From NCBI GenBank assembly GCA_963667505.2, contig OY763490.2, positions 3,720,001 through 3,784,000 on the forward strand: DNA of 64,000 nucleotides, read 5' to 3'. The DNA comes from Aldehydirespirator sp963667505 (GTDB lineage: Bacteria > Actinomycetota > Acidimicrobiia > Acidimicrobiales > Aldehydirespiratoraceae). A model generated the notes under the pieces. That model saw only the letters and a program-made list of their open reading frames with translations. It ran no database searches and was not told the origin of the DNA. How positions within the stretch are numbered: the first letter of the stretch is position 1; each line of letters opens with the position of its first letter. Shown piece by piece: positions 1 through 8,523 of this stretch. Position numbers and translations under genes: made by a program.

Positions 1-2
1 AG

Positions 3-2264
3 GCCTCGCGGTCCCTCGGATTCGACGGTGAGATGTGGGCCGTCAACCCCCGCCGCACCCTCGCCGGCCTTCCGACGTTCGCCTCGGTGGGCGAGCTGCC
101 GGGGCGTGCCGACGCGGCGTTCGTGGGGGTGGGAAGCCACGCCGCGGTCGAGGTCGTGCGGGAGTTGGCCGCCGCGGGCACGGGTGCCGCGGTGTGCCAC
201 GCGTCGGGCTTCGCCGAAACCGGCGAGGCCGGAGCGGCCCTTCAGGCCGACTTGCTGCGAGCCGCCGCGGGCATGGCGCTTCTGGGCCCCAACTGCTACG
301 GGACGCTGTCGGCGCTCACCGGGGCGGCGCTTTGGCCGGATGTACACGGTCTAGCCCGCTGCGAGCGCGGTGTCGCTTTGGTCAGCCAAAGCGGCAACAT
401 CGCGGTGAACCTCACCATGCAGCGCCGCGGTCTGGGCGTCGCCTGCGTGATGGCGCTCGGCAACCAGGCCGATGTGGGAACGGCCGGGGCACTCGAGGCC
501 TTGGTCGTCGACGAGGCTGTGACCGGAGTGGGGCTCGTCATCGAGGCGGTGGACGACGTGGGCCGGTTCGCAGCCGCGGCCTGCTCGGCGCAACAGCGGG
601 GCGTGCCGGTGGTGGCTCTGAAGCTGGGGGCGTCGAAGCCCGCGGTCGGCATCGCAATCACCCACACGGCGTCGCTGGTCGGCGACGACACCGCTTACGA
701 GGCGCTCTTCCGGCGTGTCGGCGTCCATCGGGTACGCACCGTGCCGGAACTGCTCGACACGCTGGCGGTCCTGTGCGCCATCGGGTCGCTGAAGGGCAAC
801 CGGGTGGTGTCGCTGAGCTGCTCGGGAGGCGAGGCGGCGCTCGTGGCCGACCGCGGCGTCGCCCACGGGGTCGCGTTCCCCGAGTTCGCCCCCGATCACC
901 GCGACCGGGTGGCGGCGGCCCTGGAAGGCCGGGTCGCGGTGACCAACCCGCTCGACTATCACACCTTCATCTGGGGCGACAAGGCCCGTCTGGCCGCCTG
1001 CTTCCAAGCGGTCCTCGGCGCCAGCCCGGCGACTGATGACCGTCCGGTGCTCAGCCCTCGTCCGCCGACCGGTGCCCCGGTGGCTGGTGCTCGTCCGGTG
1101 ACCGGTGACGGTCCGGTGACCATGGACGCTGGGCCGCCGTTCGACGCCGCCCTGCTCGTGCTCGACTTCCCGGCCCAAGGATTGGACCGCTCGCGGTGGT
1201 GGCCGACTCTCGACGCCTTCGGCACCGCCTGTTCAGCGGCTCGAACCCCGGGCATCGTCGCGGCGTCCATGGCCGAGAACCTCCCCGAGGAGGCCCGCGC
1301 CCGAGCCGCTGAACTCGGCCTCGCCGCCTGCGGCGACATCGACTCAGCGCTGGCCGCGCTCGCAGCCGCGGCCCGCCTGGGACGGTCGTCAGCCCGGCCG
1401 CTGCAGGATTCCGTCGGCCTACTGCCGCCCGTGCCTCCAAGGAGTGCGGGATCCCGGTTGCCGTCTGCATCGTCGTTCTCCTTGTCGTCGTCGGTGGAAC
1501 CGCCTGACTCGGTCGGAGCGAACCCGCCCGGTCCGGTGCCGAGAACATATGTACGGGGTGAGACAGCGGAGTCGGAGCACGATGGCGCGGCACTGTCCGA
1601 GCGCGAGGCCAAGCAGCGCTTGGCCTCGGTCGGGGTCGCCGTACCGGCCGGGCGTCTGGTGTCGCCCGAGAAGGCCGAAGCCGCGGCGCGCGAGATCGGA
1701 TTTCCAGTAGTGGTCAAGGCTGTCGGCATCGCCCACAAGACCGACACTGCGGGCGTGGAAGTCGGGCTGGACGACCCCGAGTCGGTGGCCGTAGCGGCCC
1801 GGCGCTTGGGCTCCGGTGACGGCTCGACGGTGCTCGTGGAATCCTTTGTCACCGGCTCGGTGGCCGAACTGCTGGTGAGCGTGCGCTCGGCGCCTCCCGT
1901 GGGGATGCTGCTCACCCTCGGTGCGGGCGGCACGCTGACGGAACTGCTGGCGGACACCGCCGCGCTCCTGCTTCCGGCAGCCCCCGACGAGATCCGTCAG
2001 GCGCTGCGCCGACTGCGCATCTGGCCTCTGCTCGTCGGCCATCGGGGTCGTCCGGCTGGCGACCTGGACGCGGCAGTCGAGGCCGTCGTGGCGGTCTGCG
2101 CCCTGGCACGCGACGATCCCCGCATCGTCGAGATCGAGATCAATCCCCTGATCGTCACGCCGGACTCCGCAGTGGCTGTGGACGCGTTGATGCTCATGGC
2201 TGACAACTCGACGGGTCTGGTCGCGGTGGGACGAGTCGAGACCGGTCGGCCCGCTCATGGCTGA
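3..2264 (+). CDS. ADP-forming acyl-CoA synthetase (acetate--CoA ligase type), 5' end cut by window
   Basis: Reading frame is open from the first base, so the true start lies upstream. Order of domains: CoA-binding Rossmann region (GFDGEMWAVNP near the start), succinyl-CoA-ligase-like flavodoxin region (VSQSGNIAVN; ITHTASLVGDD, the place of the phospho-histidine THTG/SHTG motif), then a C-terminal ATP-grasp region (FPVVVKAVGIAHKTDTAGV ... EIEINPLIV). The family makes acyl-CoA or, in reverse, ATP plus acid from acyl-CoA. Two low-complexity linkers, about 1030-1125 and 1390-1570, rich in Pro/Ser/Gly, separate the domains. The stop overlaps the enoyl-CoA hydratase start by 8 bases, so the pair probably works together in acyl-CoA metabolism. 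Substrate is not predictable. Confidence 0.88.
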   Translation, partial: ASRSLGFDGEMWAVNPRRTLAGLPTFASVGELPGRADAAFVGVGSHAAVEVVRELAAAGTGAAVCHASGFAETGEAGAALQADLLRAAAGMALLGPNCYGTLSALTGAALWPDVHGLARCERGVALVSQSGNIAVNLTMQRRGLGVACVMALGNQADVGTAGALEALVVDEAVTGVGLVIEAVDDVGRFAAAACSAQQRGVPVVALKLGASKPAVGIAITHTASLVGDDTAYEALFRRVGVHRVRTVPELLDTLAVLCAIGSLKGNRVVSLSCSGGEAALVADRGVAHGVAFPEFAPDHRDRVAAALEGRVAVTNPLDYHTFIWGDKARLAACFQAVLGASPATDDRPVLSPRPPTGAPVAGARPVTGDGPVTMDAGPPFDAALLVLDFPAQGLDRSRWWPTLDAFGTACSAARTPGIVAASMAENLPEEARARAAELGLAACGDIDSALAALAAAARLGRSSARPLQDSVGLLPPVPPRSAGSRLPSASSFSLSSSVEPPDSVGANPPGPVPRTYVRGETAESEHDGAALSEREAKQRLASVGVAVPAGRLVSPEKAEAAAREIGFPVVVKAVGIAHKTDTAGVEVGLDDPESVAVAARRLGSGDGSTVLVESFVTGSVAELLVSVRSAPPVGMLLTLGAGGTLTELLADTAALLLPAAPDEIRQALRRLRIWPLLVGHRGRPAGDLDAAVEAVVAVCALARDDPRIVEIEINPLIVTPDSAVAVDALMLMADNSTGLVAVGRVETGRPAHG

Positions 2265-3054
2265 CAGCCCCGCCGCCGGCGCGGTGACGGCCACCGCTCG
2301 CGGGCCGGTGCTCGAGGTCACCCTCGACCGGCCCAAGCCCAACGCCATCGACGCCGCCACCAGCCGCGAGCTGAGCGGGGTGTTCGCCGCGTTCCGCGAC
2401 GACCCCGAGCTCCGAGTGGCCATCCTCACCGGCGCCGGCGACCGCTTCTTCTCCGCCGGATGGGACCTGAACGCCGCCGCCGAAGGTGAGGAGTTCGAGG
2501 CCGACTACGGCGAAGGTGGCTTCGGGGGCTTCGGAGAGCTCCCTGGCCTGCTCAAGCCCGTCATCTGCGCGGTCAACGGCATGGCCGTCGGCGGCGGATT
2601 CGAGATCGTCTTGGCCGCCGACTTGGTCGTCGCCGTCGATCACGCCCGATTCTGGCTGCCGGAGGCGTCGCTGGGCATCGTGCCCGACACGGCGTCGGTG
2701 CGCCTGCCGAGAATGCTCCCTCCGGTCGTGGCCAACGAGATCCTCTACGCGGGCCGTCGCCTCGACGCCGCCGAGGCCCTGCGCTGGGGGCTCGTCAACT
2801 CCGTGGTCGGCGCCGGGGAACTGATGTCGGAGGCCCGCGCACTGGCAGTCCGCGTCGTCGAGGCCGCGCCCCTCTCGGTGGCCGCGGCCAAGGAGATCGG
2901 CACCCGCACGGGCCACCTTCCGCTGCCGGAGGCGTTCGAGCGGCTGCGCTCCGGCGAGATGGCCGCCTACGAGGCGATGCTCGCCTCAGAGGACGCCGCC
3001 GAGGGCCCTCTAGCCTTCACCGAGGGCCGTGCCCCCCGCTGGCAGGGTCGCTGA
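2257..3054 (+). CDS. Enoyl-CoA hydratase/isomerase (crotonase superfamily)
   Basis: 265 aa, normal crotonase length. The oxyanion-hole segments are present (SAGWDLNAA around residues 64-75 and AVNGMAVGGGFEIVLAADL around 103-121), followed by the active-site region WLPEASLGIVPDTASV with the Glu expected in the family. It resembles CaiD-type hydratases more than beta-oxidation FadB. ATG start lies inside the last codons of the upstream acyl-CoA synthetase, indicating translational coupling. Likely hydrates or isomerises an enoyl-CoA produced by the same operon; the actual substrate is unknown. Confidence 0.9.
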   Translation: MADSPAAGAVTATARGPVLEVTLDRPKPNAIDAATSRELSGVFAAFRDDPELRVAILTGAGDRFFSAGWDLNAAAEGEEFEADYGEGGFGGFGELPGLLKPVICAVNGMAVGGGFEIVLAADLVVAVDHARFWLPEASLGIVPDTASVRLPRMLPPVVANEILYAGRRLDAAEALRWGLVNSVVGAGELMSEARALAVRVVEAAPLSVAAAKEIGTRTGHLPLPEAFERLRSGEMAAYEAMLASEDAAEGPLAFTEGRAPRWQGR

Positions 3055-3117
3055 CGAACTGCCCCACATCGAAAAAGGTGTGCTGGCGACGGTGCCCCCC
3101 GTCGGCAGGGCCGCTGA
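3029..3117 (+). repeat. Stop-codon-containing 26-bp direct repeat, two copies
   Basis: Copy 1 (3029-3054) ends with the TGA stop of the enoyl-CoA hydratase; copy 2 (3092-3117) repeats it with three mismatches and also ends in CGCTGA. Offset is 63 bp. The second copy lies in the short gap before the convergent creatininase gene. It is one of several boundary duplications in the window. Confidence 0.85.
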
Positions 3118-3132
3118 TCGGTCTCGCCGCGG

Positions 3133-3930
3133 TCAGGTCTCGGCGCGGCCGAAGTCGAAGGCGGCGATCTCGGCCATCTGCTCGCCCAGCAGCCTCACCG
3201 CGGTCTCGAAGAGCTCCTTGCCCTCCTGCTCGCTGGCGCCGGTGGGGTCGCCGATGTGGCCGGCGGGGCCGAAGTCGTTGGACAGCCAGCCGAAGGTCGC
3301 CAGCCCTCCGAAGCGCACATGGCGGTTCTTGGCCAGCCCGGCGGGCACGGCCCGCTCAGCCCGTTCCAAGTGCACGAGATGAGGGCGCAGGTGCATGAAC
3401 ACCGACGTCTCCCGGTGCCCGCCGTGGATGCCCATCCCCATCTCGGACTCGGCCGCAGGCGATGCCCCGCCCTGGTCGGGAGGCACGAACGGATGCACCA
3501 GGAACGTCATCAGGCCGTGCTGGAGCCGGATCTCCCGGCAGGCCACGTTCAGCAGCGACGAATTGCCGCCGTGGCCGTTCAGGAACACCAGCCGACGGGC
3601 GCGGGTGGTGGCCACGCAACGGCCGATGTCGCGTAGCACCGCCAGCAGCGTCTCCGCCGACAGCCACAGCGTGCCGGGCGACCAGGCGTGCTCGTTGGAC
3701 TTCGACACCGACATGGTGGGCAGCAGCCACAGGTCGCAGGCCTCGCCGTGCTCGGCGACCAGGGCGGAGGCGGCCTCGTGGGCGATCACGTGGTCGACCG
3801 ACAGCGGCAGATGCGGGCCGTGCTGCTCCACCGCACCGACGGGCTGGATGATCACGGACGACTCGGTGATCTGCTCGCCTATCTCGGGCCCGCTCAGATC
3901 CTCGAGACGACGGCTTCGATGGCTGACCAT
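3133..3930 (-). CDS. Creatininase-family amidohydrolase
   Basis: 265 aa. Metal-ligand motifs of the creatininase family are visible: VGAVEQHGPHLPLSVDH near residues 31-46 (Glu, His and Asp ligands), FLNGHGGN near 113-120, and HGGHRETSVF near 169-178 (Glu ligand). The family includes creatininase, MftE of mycofactocin maturation and formamide hydrolases. No mft genes are nearby, so a mycofactocin role is unsupported. It is convergent to the enoyl-CoA hydratase and has a 9-bp gap after the lipoprotein gene upstream, with which it may be co-transcribed. Confidence 0.85.
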   Translation of the reverse strand: MVSHRSRRLEDLSGPEIGEQITESSVIIQPVGAVEQHGPHLPLSVDHVIAHEAASALVAEHGEACDLWLLPTMSVSKSNEHAWSPGTLWLSAETLLAVLRDIGRCVATTRARRLVFLNGHGGNSSLLNVACREIRLQHGLMTFLVHPFVPPDQGGASPAAESEMGMGIHGGHRETSVFMHLRPHLVHLERAERAVPAGLAKNRHVRFGGLATFGWLSNDFGPAGHIGDPTGASEQEGKELFETAVRLLGEQMAEIAAFDFGRAET

Positions 3931-3939
3931 GCTGCCAAC

Positions 3940-5451
3940 CTACTCTTCGCGTCCGGCCGAGGCGGGGCTCCAGAACGCCACGTCGGCGGTGCCGAGGCTC
4001 TCCACACGGCCGCCCTCGTCCAGTCGGGCGACCGCGGACACATCCCCGCTCTCGGTCTGCGCGCCGAACGCGACAGCGGCGCCGTCCGGCGCCCAAAGGC
4101 GAGGGGTCTCGGTGTACTGGTCGGCGAACGGCAAGTAGTTCCTCAGAAAGGCCTCAGTGGGCACGAAGCTGGCCAGTTCCGTCGACTCGCTGCCGTCCCA
4201 GGTGTGCCAGGTCAGGCCGATGCTGTCGCTGCCCCCGGGCGTGAGCGCCGCCATCAGCAAGCGGCTGCCGTCGGGACTCCATTCGAGCCACAGGCCCTGC
4301 TGGTCGAGCACCCTCGTGCGCTCCGAAGTGGCGAGGTCGACGATGTCCACCGAGCCGTCGGGGCTCTGCGCCTGATCGACCGCCTGATCGATGACGGCCT
4401 CGGCCTCGTCGATGACGGAGCCTGTCTGGTCGGAGAAGTGGGTACGGACGGTCTCGGGGGCGGCGGACGATGCGACGGCACCGATCGATTCGAGCGGATC
4501 CGGCCCCGACGCCTGCTGTGTCGGCGGAAGCGAGAGAGCGACCCGGCGCCCGTCGGGGTGGGCCGCCATCAGGGCGAAGCCGCTCACCGGCCCCAGGTCG
4601 GCGACGTCGCCTCCGTCCGCGCCTCGCCGCCGGAGATGCGCCTGCGCCCCGGCGGAGGCGTCGGGGCCGTCGGACTCCGCTACGCCCCCGTCGCCGGAGC
4701 CCGAGCCCGAGTCCACGTACAGGAACTCGCTGCTTCCAGGCACCCAGGCTGGCGCCTGGAAGTCGGCGCCCACGATGCCGAGGTCGACCTGGTCGTCGAG
4801 CGAGTCCGGGTCGACGAGCAGCAGAAGCCGCGTACCGGCGTGGAGCAGCAGCCGGCGCCCTTCCGGCTCCCATGCGACGAAGAGGCTCGAGCCCTGCAGG
4901 GACGACTCCGACGTGGGCTTGCCGTCGCTGTCGAGAATGTCGAGCGCGGTGCCGCCCGACGACCCCGGCCCGAGGGCGGCCAGCCGGGTGCCGTCGTGGC
5001 TCCAGCTGTAGAAGAAGTAGGGACGACGGGCGGCGGCGATCGTCGCCTGGCCGGTGGTCATGTCGAGAACGGCCACTTGGGACGTTGTGCCGCTCGAGCC
5101 GACGATGGTGGCCGCGAGACGGCGGCCGTCCCGCGACCATGTGGGCTGGGTGACGACCCGGTCGGTGGCGACCTCGGCCTCCACGGTGCCGTCGGGCCGA
5201 AGCAGCCGCAGGCCGGTCGGGCCCGCCGCCGCGATCAGGCCGGACGACTCGTCCCACGGAACCGCCGCCAGGGGCGCCGAAGTAGGCGAGGGCGTGAGCG
5301 TCGGGCTCACCGCGCCGAGCCCGAGGTCCAGCCCGTCCGTCTCGGCCCAGTCGGCCGGGGCGGGAGTCGAGCTGCGGGCCGGCGAGTCTCCGCAGGCTGC
5401 GGCCACCATGAGAGCGCCTGCCGCAGCAGCCGACAGGAGGCGTCGGCTCAT
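3940..5451 (-). CDS. Secreted lipoprotein with TolB-like beta-propeller repeats
   Basis: I place the start at ATG 5451 because it gives a signal peptide and lipobox (MSRRLLSAAAAG then MVAAACGD); the longer open frame to 5511 adds a non-signal extension. About 503 aa. After the lipid-anchored Cys there is a Ser/Pro linker, then repeated strands of the TolB/WD40-like kind (WSRDGRRLAATIVG, WSHDGTRLAALG, WSPDGSRLLMAAL, APDGAAVAFGA). These bind proteins or ligands on the outer face of the membrane. No enzyme motif is seen and the partner is unknown. Confidence 0.75.
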   Translation of the reverse strand: MSRRLLSAAAAGALMVAAACGDSPARSSTPAPADWAETDGLDLGLGAVSPTLTPSPTSAPLAAVPWDESSGLIAAAGPTGLRLLRPDGTVEAEVATDRVVTQPTWSRDGRRLAATIVGSSGTTSQVAVLDMTTGQATIAAARRPYFFYSWSHDGTRLAALGPGSSGGTALDILDSDGKPTSESSLQGSSLFVAWEPEGRRLLLHAGTRLLLLVDPDSLDDQVDLGIVGADFQAPAWVPGSSEFLYVDSGSGSGDGGVAESDGPDASAGAQAHLRRRGADGGDVADLGPVSGFALMAAHPDGRRVALSLPPTQQASGPDPLESIGAVASSAAPETVRTHFSDQTGSVIDEAEAVIDQAVDQAQSPDGSVDIVDLATSERTRVLDQQGLWLEWSPDGSRLLMAALTPGGSDSIGLTWHTWDGSESTELASFVPTEAFLRNYLPFADQYTETPRLWAPDGAAVAFGAQTESGDVSAVARLDEGGRVESLGTADVAFWSPASAGREE

Positions 5452-5651
5452 GGGCGCATAGTAGGCCACCCGTCGGACACCGCTGTCGCCGGTGCCGCCC
5501 CCGGTGGCCATGCGTTCGTCGTCGGCCGCTCACCGGACAGCGCCGCCGCAGGTGCCGCTCTTGTCATCCTGGTTGCGGCGTTGGCAGACTGCGAGTGCGG
5601 TCGACGCGACGGGAAGGTCCGCCGGACTGCTCGTTTCAATGGGAGGGCGAG

Positions 5652-6917
5652 ATGGGACACACGATCTCGAAGCGGCGACTAGGACGCATCCTGACGGCAC
5701 TTCTGGCGCTGGCGCTGATGGCGGCCGCGTGCGGCGACGACGAGGAGGCCGCCGCCCCCGTGCCGGTGCCCGCGTCCGCTGCAGAGCCTGAGCCGGCCGA
5801 GGACCCCGACCCGGCCGTGGACCCCGACCCCGAGCCTGCGACAGAGCCCGTGCCTGAGCCGGCCGAGGAGCCCGTCCCGGCCGAGGAGCCCGAACCCGCC
5901 CCCGAACCCGAGCCCGACACCGACGCGGCCGCGGAGCGGTGCGAGGCCAACCGGGCCGCCGGGAAGATGACGTTCGTGACCGGGTTCGACTTCGCGGCCT
6001 CGGCCGGGATAATCGACGCCATCGTGGCCGACGCCCAGGGATACTTCGAGGAACTGTGCATCGACTTCGAGGTCCAGCCGGGGTTCGCCCCGTCCAACGG
6101 TGCGCTGGTCATCGAGGGTCAGGCCCAGTTCGGTGCCTCCGGGTCGTTCGCCGAGCTCGTCGCCAACAACGTCGCCGGCGAGGGCGACCTCGTGGCCCTG
6201 CTCCACTGGGGCCGCACCGCCATCGAGGCGATTGTCCTGCCCGAGGGCAGCGACATCACCGACTTCGCCGGACTGTGCGGGAGCCTGATCGGCATCAAGG
6301 GCGACCTGCCTTACTCGCTGCAGGCCTCCGTCGCGCTGTCCGGCATCGACCGCAGCTGCTTCGAGGAGATCCTCCTCGACGGCTTCGACCCGATCGCCCA
6401 CCTCGATCTCGGCATAGACGCGCTGCCGGTCTACAAGTCCAACGAGCCCAACACCCTGAGAAGCAACGGCGTGCCGTTCACGATGCTCGACCCGCTGGAC
6501 TTCGACGTGCCGTCCAGCTTCGGCGTCACGTTCACCACGCAGTCGATGATCGACGAGAACCCCGGCCTGGTGGCCGACGTGATGCGGGCGCTCATCCGGG
6601 GCCAGGAGTTCGCGGCGGCCAACCTCGACACCGCCGTGGAGAACGCGTTCGAGCTGATCGACGCCGCGGGCAACCCCCTGTACTTCGCCATGGAGGCGGA
6701 GCGCTACCGGTGGGGAGTGGAGTCCGCCCTCATCGCCGACCTCGCCCCGGCCGGCGTCGGTGTTGGCATTCCCGACGTGGAGCTGCTGGGCGCCGAGATC
6801 GACGCCTTGACGCAGGCCGGGGTGTTCGAGTCGCTGCCGGACTGGCAGTCGATGGTGAACGCCGACATCGCCTCGGGCCTCTACGACGGCACCACCCTGA
6901 TCTGGCCCGGGCCGTAG
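5652..6917 (+). CDS. ABC importer substrate-binding lipoprotein, NMT1/THI5-like (ThiY/SsuA/RibY type)
   Basis: Start ATG 5652 follows a GGGAGG ribosome-binding site and yields a signal peptide with lipobox (LALALMAAACGDD); upstream in-frame codons are not signal-like. Residues about 35-90 are a Pro-Glu/Asp low-complexity spacer of repeated PEP/EPV units. The rest is an NMT1-like periplasmic-binding fold (FVTGFDFAASAGIIDAIVA; FGASGSFAELVANNV; LCGSLIGIKGDLPYSLQAS). ATPase and permease genes of the matching class lie at 8519-10305, separated by riboflavin synthase and an SDR. Ligand unknown; flavin or a flavin precursor is an attractive guess from context only. No FMN riboswitch was recognisable upstream. 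Confidence 0.82.
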   Translation: MGHTISKRRLGRILTALLALALMAAACGDDEEAAAPVPVPASAAEPEPAEDPDPAVDPDPEPATEPVPEPAEEPVPAEEPEPAPEPEPDTDAAAERCEANRAAGKMTFVTGFDFAASAGIIDAIVADAQGYFEELCIDFEVQPGFAPSNGALVIEGQAQFGASGSFAELVANNVAGEGDLVALLHWGRTAIEAIVLPEGSDITDFAGLCGSLIGIKGDLPYSLQASVALSGIDRSCFEEILLDGFDPIAHLDLGIDALPVYKSNEPNTLRSNGVPFTMLDPLDFDVPSSFGVTFTTQSMIDENPGLVADVMRALIRGQEFAAANLDTAVENAFELIDAAGNPLYFAMEAERYRWGVESALIADLAPAGVGVGIPDVELLGAEIDALTQAGVFESLPDWQSMVNADIASGLYDGTTLIWPGP

Positions 6918-6952
6918 AGCGTCCCGACTGGGCCGCCGAAACGGCACGGCGA

Positions 6953-7006
6953 CACCGAAGGCACCGAAGGCTCCGAACGCTCTGAACGCTCCGAACGCAC
7001 CGAAGG
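6953..7006 (+). repeat. Six tandem 9-bp units upstream of riboflavin synthase
   Basis: Units: caccgaagg, caccgaagg, ctccgaacg, ctctgaacg, ctccgaacg, caccgaagg. The array ends 17 bp before the ATG of the riboflavin synthase gene and fills most of the gap after the binding-protein stop. It does not resemble a known riboswitch. Confidence 0.9.
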
Positions 7007-7023
7007 CACGAGGTTCCGCCAGC

Positions 7024-7671
7024 ATGTTCACCGGCATCGTCCAAGGCATGGGCCAGGTGGTCGACATCACCGCCGAAGGGGGGATCTGCCGCCTCACCGT
7101 CGATCTCGGCCCCCACGCCGACGGGCTGCTGCTCGGTGCCAGCGTGGCCAACAACGGCACCTGCCTCACCGTCTCCCACATCGACGGCTCGAAAGTGAGG
7201 TTCGACGTGATCGCCGAGACGATGCAGTGCACCAACCTCGGCTCGCTGGCGGTGGGCGATCCGGTGAACATCGAGCGGTCGCTGCGCTTCGGCGACGAAC
7301 TCGGCGGCCATGTGCTGTCGGGCCATGTGTCGGGCACGGCCACGGTGCGCGAGATCGTCGCGGACGGCGACAACCGCACCATGTGGTTCGAAGTCGATGC
7401 GCCTCTGATGCGCTATTTGCTGTGGAAGGGGTGGGTGGCCCTCGACGGGGCGAGCCTCACGATCTCCGGGGTCGACCGAGACGGCTGCCGGATCGCGGTG
7501 AGCCTGATCCCCGAGACGCTGGAGCGCACCACCCTGGGCGGGGTCGCCGTGGGCGACACGGTCAACATCGAGGTGGACGCCCACACCCAGGCCATAGTCC
7601 GCACCGTCCAGGATCTGCTCACCGACCCCGACCTCCGAGCCCAGATCCTCAACACCGGCCCAGCCGGATAG
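7024..7671 (+). CDS. ribE: Riboflavin synthase, alpha subunit
   Basis: 215 aa with the diagnostic N-terminus MFTGIVQGMGQV and two lumazine-binding barrel repeats: repeat 1 about residues 1-95 (SVANNGTCLTVSHID ... ETMQCTNLGSLAVGDPVNIERSL), repeat 2 about 96-200 (LDGASLTISGVDRDG ... IPETLERTTLGGVAVGDTVNIEVD). The enzyme dismutates two 6,7-dimethyl-8-ribityllumazine molecules to riboflavin. It is unusual that it sits alone between pieces of an ABC importer rather than with ribA/B/D/H. It may be the genome's only copy or a secondary one tied to uptake; this window cannot tell. Confidence 0.93.
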   Translation: MFTGIVQGMGQVVDITAEGGICRLTVDLGPHADGLLLGASVANNGTCLTVSHIDGSKVRFDVIAETMQCTNLGSLAVGDPVNIERSLRFGDELGGHVLSGHVSGTATVREIVADGDNRTMWFEVDAPLMRYLLWKGWVALDGASLTISGVDRDGCRIAVSLIPETLERTTLGGVAVGDTVNIEVDAHTQAIVRTVQDLLTDPDLRAQILNTGPAG

Positions 7672-7695
7672 CCGCCGGCCCGGCAGCGACGCCGC

Positions 7696-8451
7696 ATGAC
7701 TGAGGGGCTTCGGGGGCTGCGGGGCCGTCGCTGCCTGGTGACCGGAGCGGCGAGGGGCATCGGCCGGCAGATCGCGCGACGGCTGGTGTCCGAAGGCATG
7801 CGGGCCACGCTGCTCGACGTCGACCCGGCAGTGGAGGAGGTCGCCCAGAGCCTCGCCGCCGACAGCCTCGTGGCCGACCTGGCCGACGAGGCGGCCACCC
7901 GGCAGGCGCTGGCCGAGGCGAACGGCGGCGACGGCGGCACGGTCGAGCCCTACTGGCTGGTGGTCAACAACGCCGGGGTCTTCTCCAAGACTCCGCTGCT
8001 GGACATGCCGCTCAGCGAATGGGACCGCGTTCAGCGGGTCAACGTCCGCTCGATGGTGGCGGTGATCCAGCAGGCGGCGCCGGCCATGATCGCGGCCGGC
8101 GGCGGCCGGATCGTCAACCTGGCCTCGATGGCGGCCAAGCTGGGAACGCCGGGGGAGGCGGCCTACGCGGCGTCCAAGGCGGCCGTGGTGGCGCTGAGCC
8201 GGATCGCGGCCATGGAGCTCGGCCCCCACGGCGTGACGGTCAACTCGATCTGCCCCGGCTATGTGCTCACCGAGATGGGCGCGGCCACCCGCACCGACGA
8301 GCAAGTGGCGGCCTGGACGGCCAAGAGCCCCCTCGGACGGCTGGGACAGCCCGACGATGTAGCCTCCGTGATCGCCTTCTTGGCCTCCGCCGACGGGAGC
8401 TACATGACAGGCCAGGCCATCAACGTCACCGGCGGGATGTGCATGTGGTGA
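7696..8451 (+). CDS. SDR-family NAD(P)-dependent oxidoreductase
   Basis: 251 aa classical short-chain dehydrogenase: cofactor motif TGAARGIG near residues 15-22, NNAG near 92-95, catalytic Ser in NLASMAAKLG and the YAASK Tyr/Lys pair near 157-161. C-terminus ends TGQAINVTGGMCMW, typical of FabG/sorbitol-dehydrogenase-like SDRs. Encoded 24 bp after riboflavin synthase and, originally, apparently overlapping the ABC ATPase start (see the repeat at 8420). Substrate unknown. Confidence 0.88.
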   Translation: MTEGLRGLRGRRCLVTGAARGIGRQIARRLVSEGMRATLLDVDPAVEEVAQSLAADSLVADLADEAATRQALAEANGGDGGTVEPYWLVVNNAGVFSKTPLLDMPLSEWDRVQRVNVRSMVAVIQQAAPAMIAAGGGRIVNLASMAAKLGTPGEAAYAASKAAVVALSRIAAMELGPHGVTVNSICPGYVLTEMGAATRTDEQVAAWTAKSPLGRLGQPDDVASVIAFLASADGSYMTGQAINVTGGMCMW

Positions 8452-8523
8452 CTTGGTGTCGGGTTGCACCGCCGCACGGTCCGCCACCCGTCAACGTCAC
8501 CGGCGGGATGTGCATGTGGTGAC
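8420..8523 (+). repeat. 33-bp perfect direct repeat spanning a stop/start (GTGA) junction
   Basis: Identical copies at 8420-8452 and 8491-8523 (offset 71 bp). Copy 1 carries the SDR stop TGA (8449-8451); copy 2 carries the GTG start of the ATPase (8519). In each copy GTG and TGA overlap as GTGA, so a single ancestral copy would have held both the SDR stop and the ATPase start. The 38 bp between copies is unrelated sequence. Confidence 0.95.

Noticed and set aside
5452..5651. Possible FMN riboswitch upstream of the importer/ribE operon
   Set aside because: None of the conserved RFN-element helices or loop sequences are visible.
3688..5682. 664-codon plus-strand frame opposite the lipoprotein
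   Set aside because: No domain, shadow composition; the minus strand encodes a signal peptide, lipobox and propeller repeats.
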